From: Setoptus koraiensis
Lineage: Eukaryota > Arthropoda
Assembly (NCBI GenBank): GCA_048013815.1
Contig: CM106586.1
Location: 7,130,001 to 7,194,000, forward strand
Length of the DNA stretch: 64,000 bases
Direction of reading: 5' to 3'
Position 1 is the first letter of the stretch; each line of letters starts with the position of its first letter. A program made the translations under genes and the position numbers. The notes under the pieces are model-generated. The model was not told the origin of the DNA. It saw only the letters and a list, made by a program, of their open reading frames with translations, and ran no database searches. Shown one piece after another: positions 1 through 11,550 of the stretch.

Positions 1-7
1 TCTCTAG

Positions 8-743
8 CTCAATGTCCAATATATTATGTGGTATGAAACTGCATAACTTGTTCTACGAGATACGGCGTCGACTCAAGAAGCATAGAAACTACTTACAGGT
101 AGTTCAATTGATGGAATCAAATTTTTCAATGGCTCAACAAGAAGATTTAAATAACAACAGTGATGATTGTGCAATATGTTGGGATAAAATGGACTCAGCA
201 AGGAAATTACCTTGCGGCCACCTATTCCACAACTCATGCTTGAGGTCATGGTTGGAGCAAGACACTTCATGTCCAACGTGCAGGACTTCACTCAAGAGTT
301 CACCGGATGAACATGATACTGACAATTCCCAAGAAAGTGACGAAGAACCCGGTCTAATACAAAGCGAGCAACCTGGTGGATTACCCACTTTCCAGGGCGC
401 ACCAAATAGGAATCACTTTTTCCACTTCGACAGTTCTCGTTACACCAATCACCCATTCTTGAGCTGGCTGCCCAATATATCTGTTGAGGCTATTTGGAGG
501 CCTACATTGATAGATATGGACACGACTAATCCACAACAAAATCGTGACTTGTTATTACCAGGAGCGTTAGATAGATTATCAAGACAAGTTCATGAATTGT
601 TTCCTGATGTTCCGCTTAGTATCATAACGGAGGATCTGTTAGCCACCAGATCTTTGGAGCTAACAGTTGAGAACATTCTGGAGCGCCGGGCCGAAGGAAG
701 ATTACCACCTAGGCAATCTTCGTCGGATTCCATTTTGATTTAG
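8..743 (+). CDS. AMFR: AMFR/gp78-type E3 ubiquitin ligase, 3' part (5' end outside window)
   Basis: This is the C-terminal part of an ER-membrane E3 ubiquitin ligase of the gp78/AMFR family, which ubiquitinates misfolded ER proteins for ERAD. A pyrimidine-rich TCTCTAG ends at base 7, so the last coding exon probably starts at base 8; the multi-span membrane domain would lie in exons upstream of the window. Visible parts are a RING finger (about residues 54-92 counted from the ATG at 12; Cys/His ligands all present, including CAICWD and the CGHLFHNSC core), a conserved NHFFHFD...SWLP stretch, and a CUE ubiquitin-binding domain (about 190-228, starting VHELFPDVP). The match to human AMFR over the RING is nearly residue for residue. 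The protein stops only about 17 residues after the CUE, so the E2-binding G2BR helix and the p97-binding VIM helix of the vertebrate protein are not seen. It converges on the LAR gene. Confidence 0.93.
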
Positions 744-2342
744 TGACTATTTTTAGCCTTGTTAAATGATGCTCTTTGACTGTATAATGTTAGGTCTACC
801 ATCAAAAATCTCATTCACTTGATGGTGGAAATTCTGACAGATCTCTCACTTTCCTCCCACTTTTTTCAAACTTACACACCCGCTTCCGAGACTGTGTTGG
901 AGATTTAAAAATAATAATAAATTGAAAATTAGTGATCAGGGGAGGTAAATCTCTAGCCTAAGCAATCTCTATCATAAAGCCGATTTTTACATGAAAATCG
1001 AACAGGTTTCGACGTTTAGTTTCCTCAATCAGTCGGTAATGTTTCTAATGAAAATACACAGGTTGAAAGAACACACAGTGAGAGTTTCTCACCAGGTCCC
1101 TAAAGAATTCAAAGTATTTCTACTCTTGAGCCATCACCTCTCCGCTGCATGGGTGGTGCGCTGCGCTTGCACCGGCCAACTTATCAAGGCCCTAGCTACA
1201 AAGCTCAAAATACCGTCATATTTTTCCTTCTATTATTCTACCTAATGGTGTAACAAGTTTCTGCTATGAAATTTATTGTGGCTCGTTTCAACAAAAATGG
1301 CATTTTTATTGACAGATTAGTGACAGTTTTACTTGAAAACTTTTCGAATCAGATAGAGCAACCAGACGAACAGTAGTTTACTGATTGCTGTTGATCTTTA
1401 AACAGATCGGTCTACGCTGTCATTCCTTGCATTCAGTAGGAAAACTAATTGATATATGTCAATTTGTTTCTACAAATGATGAACTGGCTACTGCGAGGAA
1501 GTCATTCCGCTGAGCAGTTATGACACTCTGCTAGGGTGTCATCGCCTATTCTGATCCTACTCCTCTTCAGAGGCCTCCACTGGGCCTATACACATCATCA
1601 TTAGGGCTAACCGAATTTTGTAATTACCGCTCTGTTAATAGTGAAGCGATTCACCTGGTTTTCGCACAGTCTACATTTCTGCCTACTTGGAGTTTTATAG
1701 GGCGATTATTTTGCCGAATTATCGTGTTTTGAGGTTTCACCGAAAAAAAATGGCAAGTGTCTAGCTTTGACTGCATTACTTCTGCGAACCCAGCGCCCCT
1801 GGCATCTTAATTCGATAGAAATTTTGCGAAAAAAACCGCCGATTTGGATAGGCCTAATTAAGCTGGTCCACTCTGTTGCCAGTCTTGATGTGCGTTCAAA
1901 AGCGACAGATACATGTGCGACTAAAAGAAATTCTCACTGAAGGCGGCCAAGTCGATCCAAAAGGACACTTGAGGCCCAAGAATAGAGCGCTATCAAGGAA
2001 CGAAAAAGAAGAAAATTTAACCTCTTGCCTACTCTGACAAGCCTTGTGAGCCACATTTCAGGGCGTGATTTCGTTTATTCTGCTAAATAACACTGCTCAA
2101 GTAGAAAATGAATATAAAAAATTAGATGTACGACTAGTACTCGAGTAGACTTTTGGCAATCTTGTGTGTATGTTTTGCGTCAACAAAATTGAGTGTAGAA
2201 AATTAACAACAATCGATATGTTTGTGATTTTTGCATTTGTCATGGATATGAAAGCCCGTATGGGTTGTGATAATGCGCCACTAAGAGGAGGCCCCGACTA
2301 GAGATTGAAGATCGGGTGGAGTGCGATCTAACGATCAACAAG
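744..2342. other. Convergent 3' intergenic region between AMFR and LAR
   Basis: It holds the 3' untranslated ends of two converging genes. A possible AMFR poly(A) signal (AATAAA) is at 916-921. A minus-strand AATAAA at about 2074-2079 could serve LAR, roughly 270 bases past its stop. I found no open frame with recognisable similarity and no repeat or RNA gene; the open frame at 991-1245 looks random. Confidence 0.5.
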
Positions 2343-5300
2343 TTATGAATGATCGAAATTTCTAATATACTCGAGGGCTGTTTGATAGCAAAACTGGTAT
2401 TGATCCTCAGTCTGTACCATGCCTGGCCTTTGAGTCCTCAAGGTCCTGACTGTTTCAAAGAGATCTAGAACATGCTCATTATTTAGCCTCTCGAGCATGA
2501 TGCTCAATGCTATAAATGCGCCAGTCCTAATAATTGATAAGAAAAGATGTCAGTTAATAATAACATAGCACATAAAGAGTAGAGTATAAACATAGATTTC
2601 ACTTGATCTCACTCACCTGCCCACTCCTGCGCTGCAATGAACTGTTATTGGACCTTCTAATCCGAATTTTCCTTTTGCAGTGTGAACATCCGAGATCAGT
2701 TTTATGAATGACTCTCCGGATTTCGGAACACCCTGAAGAAATAAAAATGATCAAAAAGACAAACGTTTAGTACAAATGAGACAAAACATCCAATATCATT
2801 CTGAAACAATAAATACACTGTACTTACTTGCTCCGGCCAATCCAACAAATGGAACTGTCTTATTATCCTAGGATGATAGCTATGATTGCGGCGATCAGTT
2901 ACAGTGAATTCTCTTAGAATATAATGCGGACTTGTCTCGTCATACTGACGGTTTAGGCTGATACAATAGGGGCCGTATTCACCAGATCTTTCTGCTGGCC
3001 AATACTGGGTACATTTTTCTCTACCCATTTCTTTCAATTTAGTGAGCATCACTATAATACTCGAGTTGTGTTCAACCAACATGCGCCAAAAATCTTCAAC
3101 TGTCTCAGGCAACGGACTCTGAGTTGCAATATAAGCGTTTCTTTGACGATATCCGTCTATAAAACTTGCATTTATGTAGTCCGAGCCTTCTCGACAACCT
3201 GTTGGTTCCAGACAGACACGGCTACTTTCGTAAGGCAATATGTTCATCAGTCTATTTTTATGCTTGTTAACAGGCAGATTGGCACTGATAAACTTCTGAG
3301 GACCGTTTCTGATCGATGCGAGGCGCTTGAACTCAACCTCGAGAGCAGTTGCAGCTTCACCAGGCACAGGTTGCATGAGATGCTGCAGATGGTCGTAAAG
3401 CCTTGCCTCAGGGACCTCAGTATTAGCCGCCAGAACAGCCTCCAACACGGCGTCATGTATAAACATGTATTGATCTTCTGTTTGAACTATGTAGTTCCTC
3501 TGAGCTCTCAAGCAAGTTACGTGACCATAAATGTCGATTGAGTTTTCATATTTGATACGCTCAATCATAGAATCAATAACTATATAGCAACCTGTTCTTC
3601 CAACACCAGCGGAGCATAAGACAATTAGTGGGCCTGCATTTGGTGGATTAGATATCTTAATCCTTCTGAGGAACATGAGGAAAGGTGTTGGATGGTCTGG
3701 AACGCCGTGATCTGGCCAAGCTGTATACTGGAATTGCTTCACCTCTCTGATTTCATTTGATTGTACGTGCTGAATTTTGAAAGTTCTTATACTGTAATAT
3801 GCCAATTCTTCGACCATGGAAACAGAGATAGTTATACCATGGTGGATTTCAGGTTCGCGGGTGGGCCAATATTGTACGCATTTAACTCTTCCGCGCTCTT
3901 CCAGCTGTGTCATCATGACTATAGTCCTCGATTTCTGCTCCCACACCATTCTCCAAAAGTCTCCAACCGTGTTCGGTAGTGGACCTTGAGTAGCAATGTA
4001 GGCGTCAGGCTTACGATAACCATCACAGAAGTTTGCATTGATGTAATCTGAACCTACAATATTGTCGATTGGTCGAAGCACTACCCTAGAATGGTCATAA
4101 GCCACAACATTTCCATATCTGTTCTTCGGCCGGTTGACATCAAGATTAGAATTTTCCCAGGTAAACTGTTGTCCGGGCTCGATTGATTCGTATTCCTGTT
4201 TCAGAGCATCATTAATTTTAAGTTCCTCTATGTGATTAACAAGCTCGCTCACTAAAACTGGTGGATGACTGACCATACCGGGAGATTGGTAGTTCATGCG
4301 TCGCAGCTCGACTGGATCGTTAGGTTGAATAGCGTATGAACTGCGATCGATGTGCATATCTGGCAATAACTTCATTGTTGTTTCATTGTAAACATGATTT
4401 GATTTGATTACCTGTTGCTTGCGTTTTAGTATTGACAATAAAACGAATATTAATAGTATCAATATCGCAATAACTACAATAGTCAAGAATATAACACCTG
4501 TTTTGCCTGAATTTTCATCAGAAGGTAGAACGTTGACAGTACTACTAGGCAGAGTCGGCATCAGGGGTTCTGACCAGGGACTAGAAGTGTAAAGAGAGTT
4601 GGTGGGTTCGTCAACTATGGCCTGAACGAAAACACGATAGCTTTGATCCGGCTGCAGAGGCTTGTTAGTAAAGTTGTCATAGGTTTCTCCATCCCCTAGC
4701 AAGAATTCCTTTCTCATCTTAAGCCTACTAATTTTTGCAGCGACATAAACACCTTGAGGCAAATTCCCAATAGATATGGCATCGGGGTCAGGAACAGGAA
4801 ATTCTATAGGCATATCGCTGGCGACAACAAAGACATAATAGAAGTTTATCGGGCCATATTCCTCGCTTGCTAGTGGCAGGGTGCAAGATTTAGGAGAGCT
4901 GCCTATTGAGGATCGACATTCAGGTTTAACTAATGGCTTAGGTGCTGCCATTAAAGTGGTAACGTAAAATTGCGATGGCGGTCGGAATGATTCGTTGGGG
5001 GGAATAGCTGTAATATTGAAGTGATATTTCGTGAACGGCATCAAATCTAGGAAAGTATAATCGTTGGTTGTTCTATCTAAAACAATGACTTGTTTAGGTA
5101 TGTTTAGGGTCTGAAGATTTCCTTCACTATCATGGAACTGTTTAAAGGCATCATAGCTGATATTATATCTAATGGGAATAAGCTTCATTGGAGGTTTCCA
5201 GACGAGAGACGCGGTATGTGTAGTCTTGCGATTGACCCTTAAGTCCATGGGTACATCTGTGGGCTGGGTAGTTGTAGAAACGATTTCCGATAATTTTCCA

Positions 5301-8300
5301 AATCCGACCGAATCGATCGCACAAACTTTGAAGTTATACATTGTATTATCTTGTAAACTATCAATTATGGCTGAGCTTGTAACTGTTATATTTTTTGTTG
5401 ACCACCTTTCTAAGTCATCAGTGGGGTTCTTGGTATAATATATTCTATAACCAACAATTCCATTAAAGTAAGCCATCTCATCCCACCAAATCATTATCGA
5501 ACGAAAGGTGTCTGCAGCCGCTCTTACATTGTTTGGTGCTGGAGGTAAATCACGAGGCGTCAGGAATGATTTTATTTCACTAAACGGACCGTAACCTACC
5601 CTTGTTCTCGCCCTCACTTTGAAACTGTAATCTGTGTTTTCATTGAGAAAGCTAACAACCAATTTATTGTCTGGAGTCTCAACTTCTTTATCGGCAGGCA
5701 TTCCAGATTTTCCAAACAAGACTTGATAGTAAGTTATATTACCATTCCTTTTGTCTTCCGGAGGTTGAGACCAGGAAAGCGTTACATCGTTTGGACTTAT
5801 CAATCTATGAGTGAGATCTGAAGGTCCTGCAGTAGGCACACCTTCGGGGACGTCAACAAATACTTGAGCCTCTTGACCGTAACCTTTCAGATTGCGGGCG
5901 ACCAATCGAAAGTCATAAACCGCACCTTTCTGTAGATCTTGGATTAGTTTGGAGGACTCTGTTGGATCTATCTGAAGTTCTTTGTGGTGCGAACTGTCTT
6001 TGCGTGAGTATCTGAGACGATATTCAGTTAACTGTCCAAAACTGTTGTTGGGTCTGGACCATGATATCTCGACTGCATCATCTTTGATAATTCTGAAGGA
6101 GATTTCCGGCTTATTCGGTACTCCACCGCGAGTCGTGATCGCTTTCGCCAAACTGAAAACTCCTGGACCCTTACGCGTCACCGCTGCCACTTGAATGGAA
6201 TATTCTGTAGCTGGTTGAAGATCATCAAGTACGAAAGATCTGGCACCGGAATCAATAACATCCCGAAAGATCGGAGATCCGAGAGGACTTTTATCTCTAT
6301 TATTGAGCTCTTGGATAGAAATTTTATAGCCTCTGATGAGATCTTTATTTTCCTTCTCTTGCGGTCCATCCCATTCAACGGTCAGCGAGTTTTCGCTGGA
6401 ACTTGAGGTGATCCTCACGTTGTTTGGCGCCTTCGGAGCTGTGTAGAAATGAACGCAAGAATGTTTGGGATAAGAGGAGTTTTTGTTATTGTATACATAT
6501 ATGTATTCATATGATAAGGAAAAATTATAGACACGAAAATAATACATACTAAACTCTTCTAATGTCTTGGTTAAAATAGGCTCTGATAATCTACCATCAC
6601 CAAAATTGGTGATTGCTAGTATTCTAATTCTATAGGGAGTAGATGCGGTCAAATCGCTTATAGTGTAGAAGTTATCATTTGAAGCTAACTCAATTTCTTG
6701 AGGTCTGATTCCCTCATCGACTTTATCGTTACTCTCTGACAGCTTAATTTTATACCCTGTAATGGACAAGTTTTTTATGTCAGAAATGGGTGCTGTCCAG
6801 TCTAACCTTAGGCTATCAATGAATGGGGTCGCACGAACATTATTGGGAGGAGGTGAAACTAAAAACAAAGGTAATGGACATAGTTGGCGTAAAACAAATA
6901 ATTGAATGTTAATAGACAAACTAAAACAAACAACCGAATCCAACAAGAAAGGAAACTAAATAAGCATACTCACCATATTTTTCTGTGCGAACATTAATAG
7001 GTACACTAGCAGAACCCTCGCCTCTACGCGATTTTCCTGATAGCCAAATCTTGTAGACAGTATCGGGCGATAAATTGGATATGGTATAGCTCTCCAAATC
7101 TGGTACACTCCTTTGAGATACTTGTTGTGTGAAGGTATCATTCCAGAATATTTCATAACCAGATAACGTCTCAGTGAGATCGGCGGGTTTCGACCAACCT
7201 ATTTGTATACTTGTTGGGGTTTTCGATATCTCATGGACATCGGTTGGCATACTGGGAACACCCAGTTGTGTCTTAAACGTTATCTGGGGTGACAGAGGTC
7301 CTCCACCTCTAATAGTCCTAGTTTGTATCTGGACAGTATATTCAGTGTCCGGCGTGAGATCGTTTAGGGTGGTGAGCTGACCGTTATCTACAGGTTGGGA
7401 AGACCAGAATGTGATTGGCTTGTTAGGAGTGCTTGTGTAATAGACTGTATAGCCATTAACGGAATCAGAGCCTAACTCTGGAGGATCCCAGCTCAGATAT
7501 ACAGAGTTATAGCTGGAAGGCTTGGCCCTGAGATTTCTAGCAGCTACTGTATTCACACTCTGTCCCTGGTCCATCGTAGTTACAGAGCTAGACTGACTTG
7601 GAGTACCCCTGCCAACAGAGTTTGAGGCGACAACATCGAATTCGTACTCTGTCGATGGCAATAAATCAGTGATGGAATAATAGTTAGTTGTTATTCCAGT
7701 GATTTCTTTGTATTCCTTAGAATCGATATTCTTTTGTCTGTAGCGTATCATGAAACTGAGACCTGCTTCAGTTGACTGAGGATACAACCATGTCAACCTA
7801 ATGGAGTTATGTGTAATATCACTAATATGAACATCTTTGGGTTCTGGAGGGAGCGTTTTGACAACTACTGAGGTGTGGGTTTTGTTCTCGCCCGATTTTG
7901 ACTTGGCAACACAAGTGTAATTGGCCGTTTCGAGGTCATCGTGTTGTATAATGAGTGTCTTCGTGCCTATAGTGGGAATTGAGCTGGAGCCCAGCTCACG
8001 ACCGTTCTTTTCCCACGTCATAGCTGGCATGGGTGATCCATTAGCGACACATGGTAGCTCAAGAGAGCTTGTTGGTCCTGCAATCACTTCGTATACAGGT
8101 TGCGGAATTCTGGTGAAGAACGGTGAAACAGTTCTAACTTTAACATGCACAGTGGTAATGTTAGAGACAGCGGCACCAACGGAATTGTAAGCCATACACT
8201 CGTAGACACCCTTGTCGTTGTCAGTGGCATTTGTTATTTTTAAATAGGCAGTACCATTGTAGAATGAGGTCTCTAGATTGAGTTTGTCTAAAATTTCTAT

Positions 8301-8837
8301 TGGCAATGAGTTTTTTATCCAAGTAATTTCTGGCTCGGGTGTACCTTCTACTTTGCACATGAGTGTGGCCATTCGTTCCATTTCAACAGTGACAGATTCG
8401 GGGCTTTGTGCAACAATAATGGGAAATCCAGGCCTCTCCTCTGCGATAACTTTAACATCTGCGGCCGCTTTAACCGGATCGCCATGACTGTTTTCGGCAA
8501 GACACTCATAGGTGCCCTCGTCGCGATCACGTCTAACCGGCTCAAGCCTGAGTACGATGCTGTTTTCATATTTAACCGTGGCTATTCTCTTCTTATTTAG
8601 GGGTTTGCCGTCTTTGAGCCAAGTGACACTTGGCTTGGGGTCTCCATCGGCGCTGCACCAGAGGCTGGCCACCCTTTTCTCGATGACAATTTGATTCTTT
8701 GGTGCTATGAGTATGCTTGCCGGCTTATTTTCGGCTAGTGTTACGTGAGTGAGACATCCTAAAACAAGGAGAAGGGTTAAACAAATGAGGTTTTCAGTAT
8801 TCAACAACAGTGTATGACGAATGATATTCCTAAACAT
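2343..8837 (-). CDS. Lar: LAR-type receptor protein tyrosine phosphatase
   Basis: Complete receptor phosphatase of the LAR (type IIa RPTP) family, which acts in axon guidance and synapse formation. Exons on the minus strand: 8837-6974, 6858-6550, 6438-2828, 2732-2617, 2526-2343. All introns are GT-AG of 90-116 bp, phases agree, and they give 2027 residues, the size of Drosophila Lar. The start is the ATG at 8837, followed by a signal peptide. Order: three Ig domains (about 40-325), nine FN3 repeats (about 330-1225), membrane-proximal region, transmembrane helix (about 1370-1395), PTP domain D1 (about 1475-1720) and D2 (about 1765-2010). D1 has KNRY, WPDHG and QTEDQY, but its signature reads [11 protein letters not shown]: the usual His before the catalytic Cys is Leu (codon TTA at 3617-3619, residue 1665). 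D2 keeps [10 protein letters not shown] but has KNRL and WPE, as is usual for the pseudo-domain. The intron at 6549-6439 is 111 bp and free of stops in frame. Confidence 0.96.
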
Positions 8838-9174
8838 GGCATGTGAGTGTATCAATATAAATTTGTCTTGCTTTTCTAATGGTTTTAGTGAAATGACGAT
8901 AGAATTTTGCCTCTATTCGATTTGTTGTTGTGCTGTGTGCGCTTGCAATTTCTCATATAAATGCATGTATACAAATGCGTGTGTTTATGCAAATGACGCC
9001 GATGGTCGAGCTAGCCAATCATTGTGGAGTGAGGGATAAAATAATTCTAATTCATTGACAATGTTGATATTTGAGGATATAAATGCAACATTTTGCTAAT
9101 ACTATGGACAGATGTCAAGTTAATAATTGTAATTGTGGATAAACGCAACGCAAATGGAAATAGGAGAACAATAA

Positions 9175-9206
<32 letters not shown>

Positions 9207-11550
9207 CAAAATATTGAGCATAGAGGGAGTGTGTGGCTATGATCGTGAACGATGATGATCGCTGTACTGCTGTATGCACTGTGTATAACAGTGTGTGCGT
9301 GTGTGTGTGCAGAAACGAACCAATAATAATCTGCTTTCACTGGTGCGCCGCAGTCGTCCATTTGCTCCAATTGGTTCGCTCCATCGCTTTTGTACTCTAT
9401 TAAAGGGTGTTTCAATCAAAGCGCAAATCTAGAAAACACACTGTGCTGCTCGCTCGCACATATTCTTTCCGAAATGGTGATCAAATGAAATTCAGCACAA
9501 CAAATCAGATAGACTGTGTTGGGGTCAAGAGAAGTCCCATTTGCTTGGCACAATTATTAATTTCGCGCTGCACATATTCTCTCTCTGCACGCTGTAACTT
9601 CCAGAGTGCATCGACAAATATCGAAAAATGAAGCACTGTGGAAGGCAGCCGTAGCCTTGACAGTACTCCATCACCTCTTTGATTGAAACACACACACACA
9701 CAACCTATGGCACAGGGAGCGAACCTATAGAGCTCCATCACAACGAACGAACGAACGAACGCACAGCGCCGCTGTATACAGCCAATTGTGCACCATCACA
9801 ACCAGCGCACACACACTTACACAGGACACAGTGGACGAGTCACTACAATAACAAATGATACTAATGATAAACAGTCCGGCCGTCCTCCAGCCCCCCCCCT
9901 CCCTCCCCCCGCGGCCGCCGCCGCCGCTTTATACATTCGATCTTGCCCTGGCTACGATTTGTGTCTCTCGACTGTAACAGTAAACGAACTGTGTGCGTGT
10001 GTGTCGGTGAGCAGTTTACAGTCTGCAGCTTGTGCTCGTTAACAGCGGTGGTGGCGGCGGCGGCAGCAGTTGGTGGTGGCAATAATGCTGGTAGTTGTGT
10101 GTACAGCACACACTCCTAAACACACGTTCGGCATGACTCATCAGTGTGCCTCTACGGCCGTAGTATTGATATCTCGCTCACTCAAAGCCGCATCTGTGCC
10201 AAAGTGAGTGCAACACTCTGGTCGCCCACTACAGGCCACAGCCAAAGAGTGCATTAATGCTATTTCTCTACACACCACGGCGCGCCATTCTAAACTTTTA
10301 ACAGCAGACCACTGGACAACAGCAGTTAAGCAGTTGTGTTTCAATTGACCTAGCAACAACAACAACAACAACAACATTGTCAGTTTAGTTGGACGGCATG
10401 ATAACGACCGCCAACTGATGCCACGAACAATGTCTCTCAAACTCAATACTACAACAATGTCAATTATCATATATCACACACCGACTAGCGTATGTCACAG
10501 TTATCTAAATGAAGCTCGCCCATAATTTAATGATAAATCGTTTGTGTGCAGAGAGCCCAAATCGTGTCTTGAATCTTATCTCACTAGATCACTCTAGAAA
10601 GTAGTTACAAATTTGTTGATTGACAACACCATATCGACACTCAACAGCAATCCCAATTGGCTGTCGGCCAAGCTACCTTGCGTTGCAACTCAGTTTCAAC
10701 TTTCTCGCCTACAGAGAGGGAACGAGAGAGAGAGAGAGTCTATGTTGGTATACTATACATAATATGTATATTGTGTAAGTGTGTCAAGTGGGCTAATGAC
10801 CGGATGGCTTAATTGCAAAGTTGACGCTGACGAGCGGGCCCGTTTGTTTGAGCGATCAAACGAGAATCAATTATTCATCGAGAGCAGTTCAACTTGATTA
10901 GTAAACAATACACATTTGGCGCTTGTCACTTACTCGATCCACTTGTTTATGTAAACGAACCTGGCTTGCCCGGTCTCGTCGACTAGATGACTGGCGACAT
11001 TGCTCATGTTGGTCACGTTCTCGCGATTGTTGCGAATCATCAATGATTATAAGGGACAGCGCAATCTTGTTACACGAGAGCTCACACTTCTCGAGTTGGC
11101 CGGCTTAGCTAGAATCTCATGCCATTGTTTCATGACAAAATCAAACACTTATGCTGCCCGCTGGCTGGCCATAGATCGCATGCAGAGTGGCCGTCACTGA
11201 CTTTATAACTATGTTACTGGAAAGTATAAATATAAATACCTTAAACATGAGTTCTACTGGCAGGCAAACTATAGTTGCTTCATTATGCACGCTCTTGTAA
11301 CTACTTTCAGTCAATGGCACCTAAAAATAGATACAGGCCTCATATGATGCACCAAGGCGAGTTATGTCGTCTACCATTGTTTCAATTTAGGAATATATGA
11401 GTATCTGAATTTCTATAGTTCTGAATATAACAATCCAGATCAAAAATATGCGTTGGATTTCATTTTGGGCTCAGCACTTCTAGTTGGGTTGTCTTTCTTC
11501 AAGTAGGTTTTTTTAAACAAAAAAAAAGAGTGCAAGAGTTAAACAGCAAA
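8838..11550. other. LAR 5' flank / intergenic region with simple repeats
   Basis: No supported coding gene. It probably holds the LAR promoter and 5' untranslated exon(s) on the minus strand, and the promoter of the secreted-protein gene on the plus strand. It contains a pure (TG)13 tract at 9181-9206, further CA/TG tracts near 9298 and 9691, an ACGA-type run near 9744, a C-rich to GCC-rich stretch around 9890-9926, and (AAC)n near 10350. Open frames here are low-complexity or random. Confidence 0.5.
9181..9206. repeat. (TG)13 microsatellite
   Basis: A pure TG dinucleotide tract of 26 bases, lying about 350 bases upstream of the LAR start codon. Confidence 0.95.

Noticed and set aside
991-1245. 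Plus-strand open frame after AMFR, tested as a missing C-terminal exon
   Set aside because: No G2BR- or VIM-like helix, and no plausible splice donor at the AMFR end.
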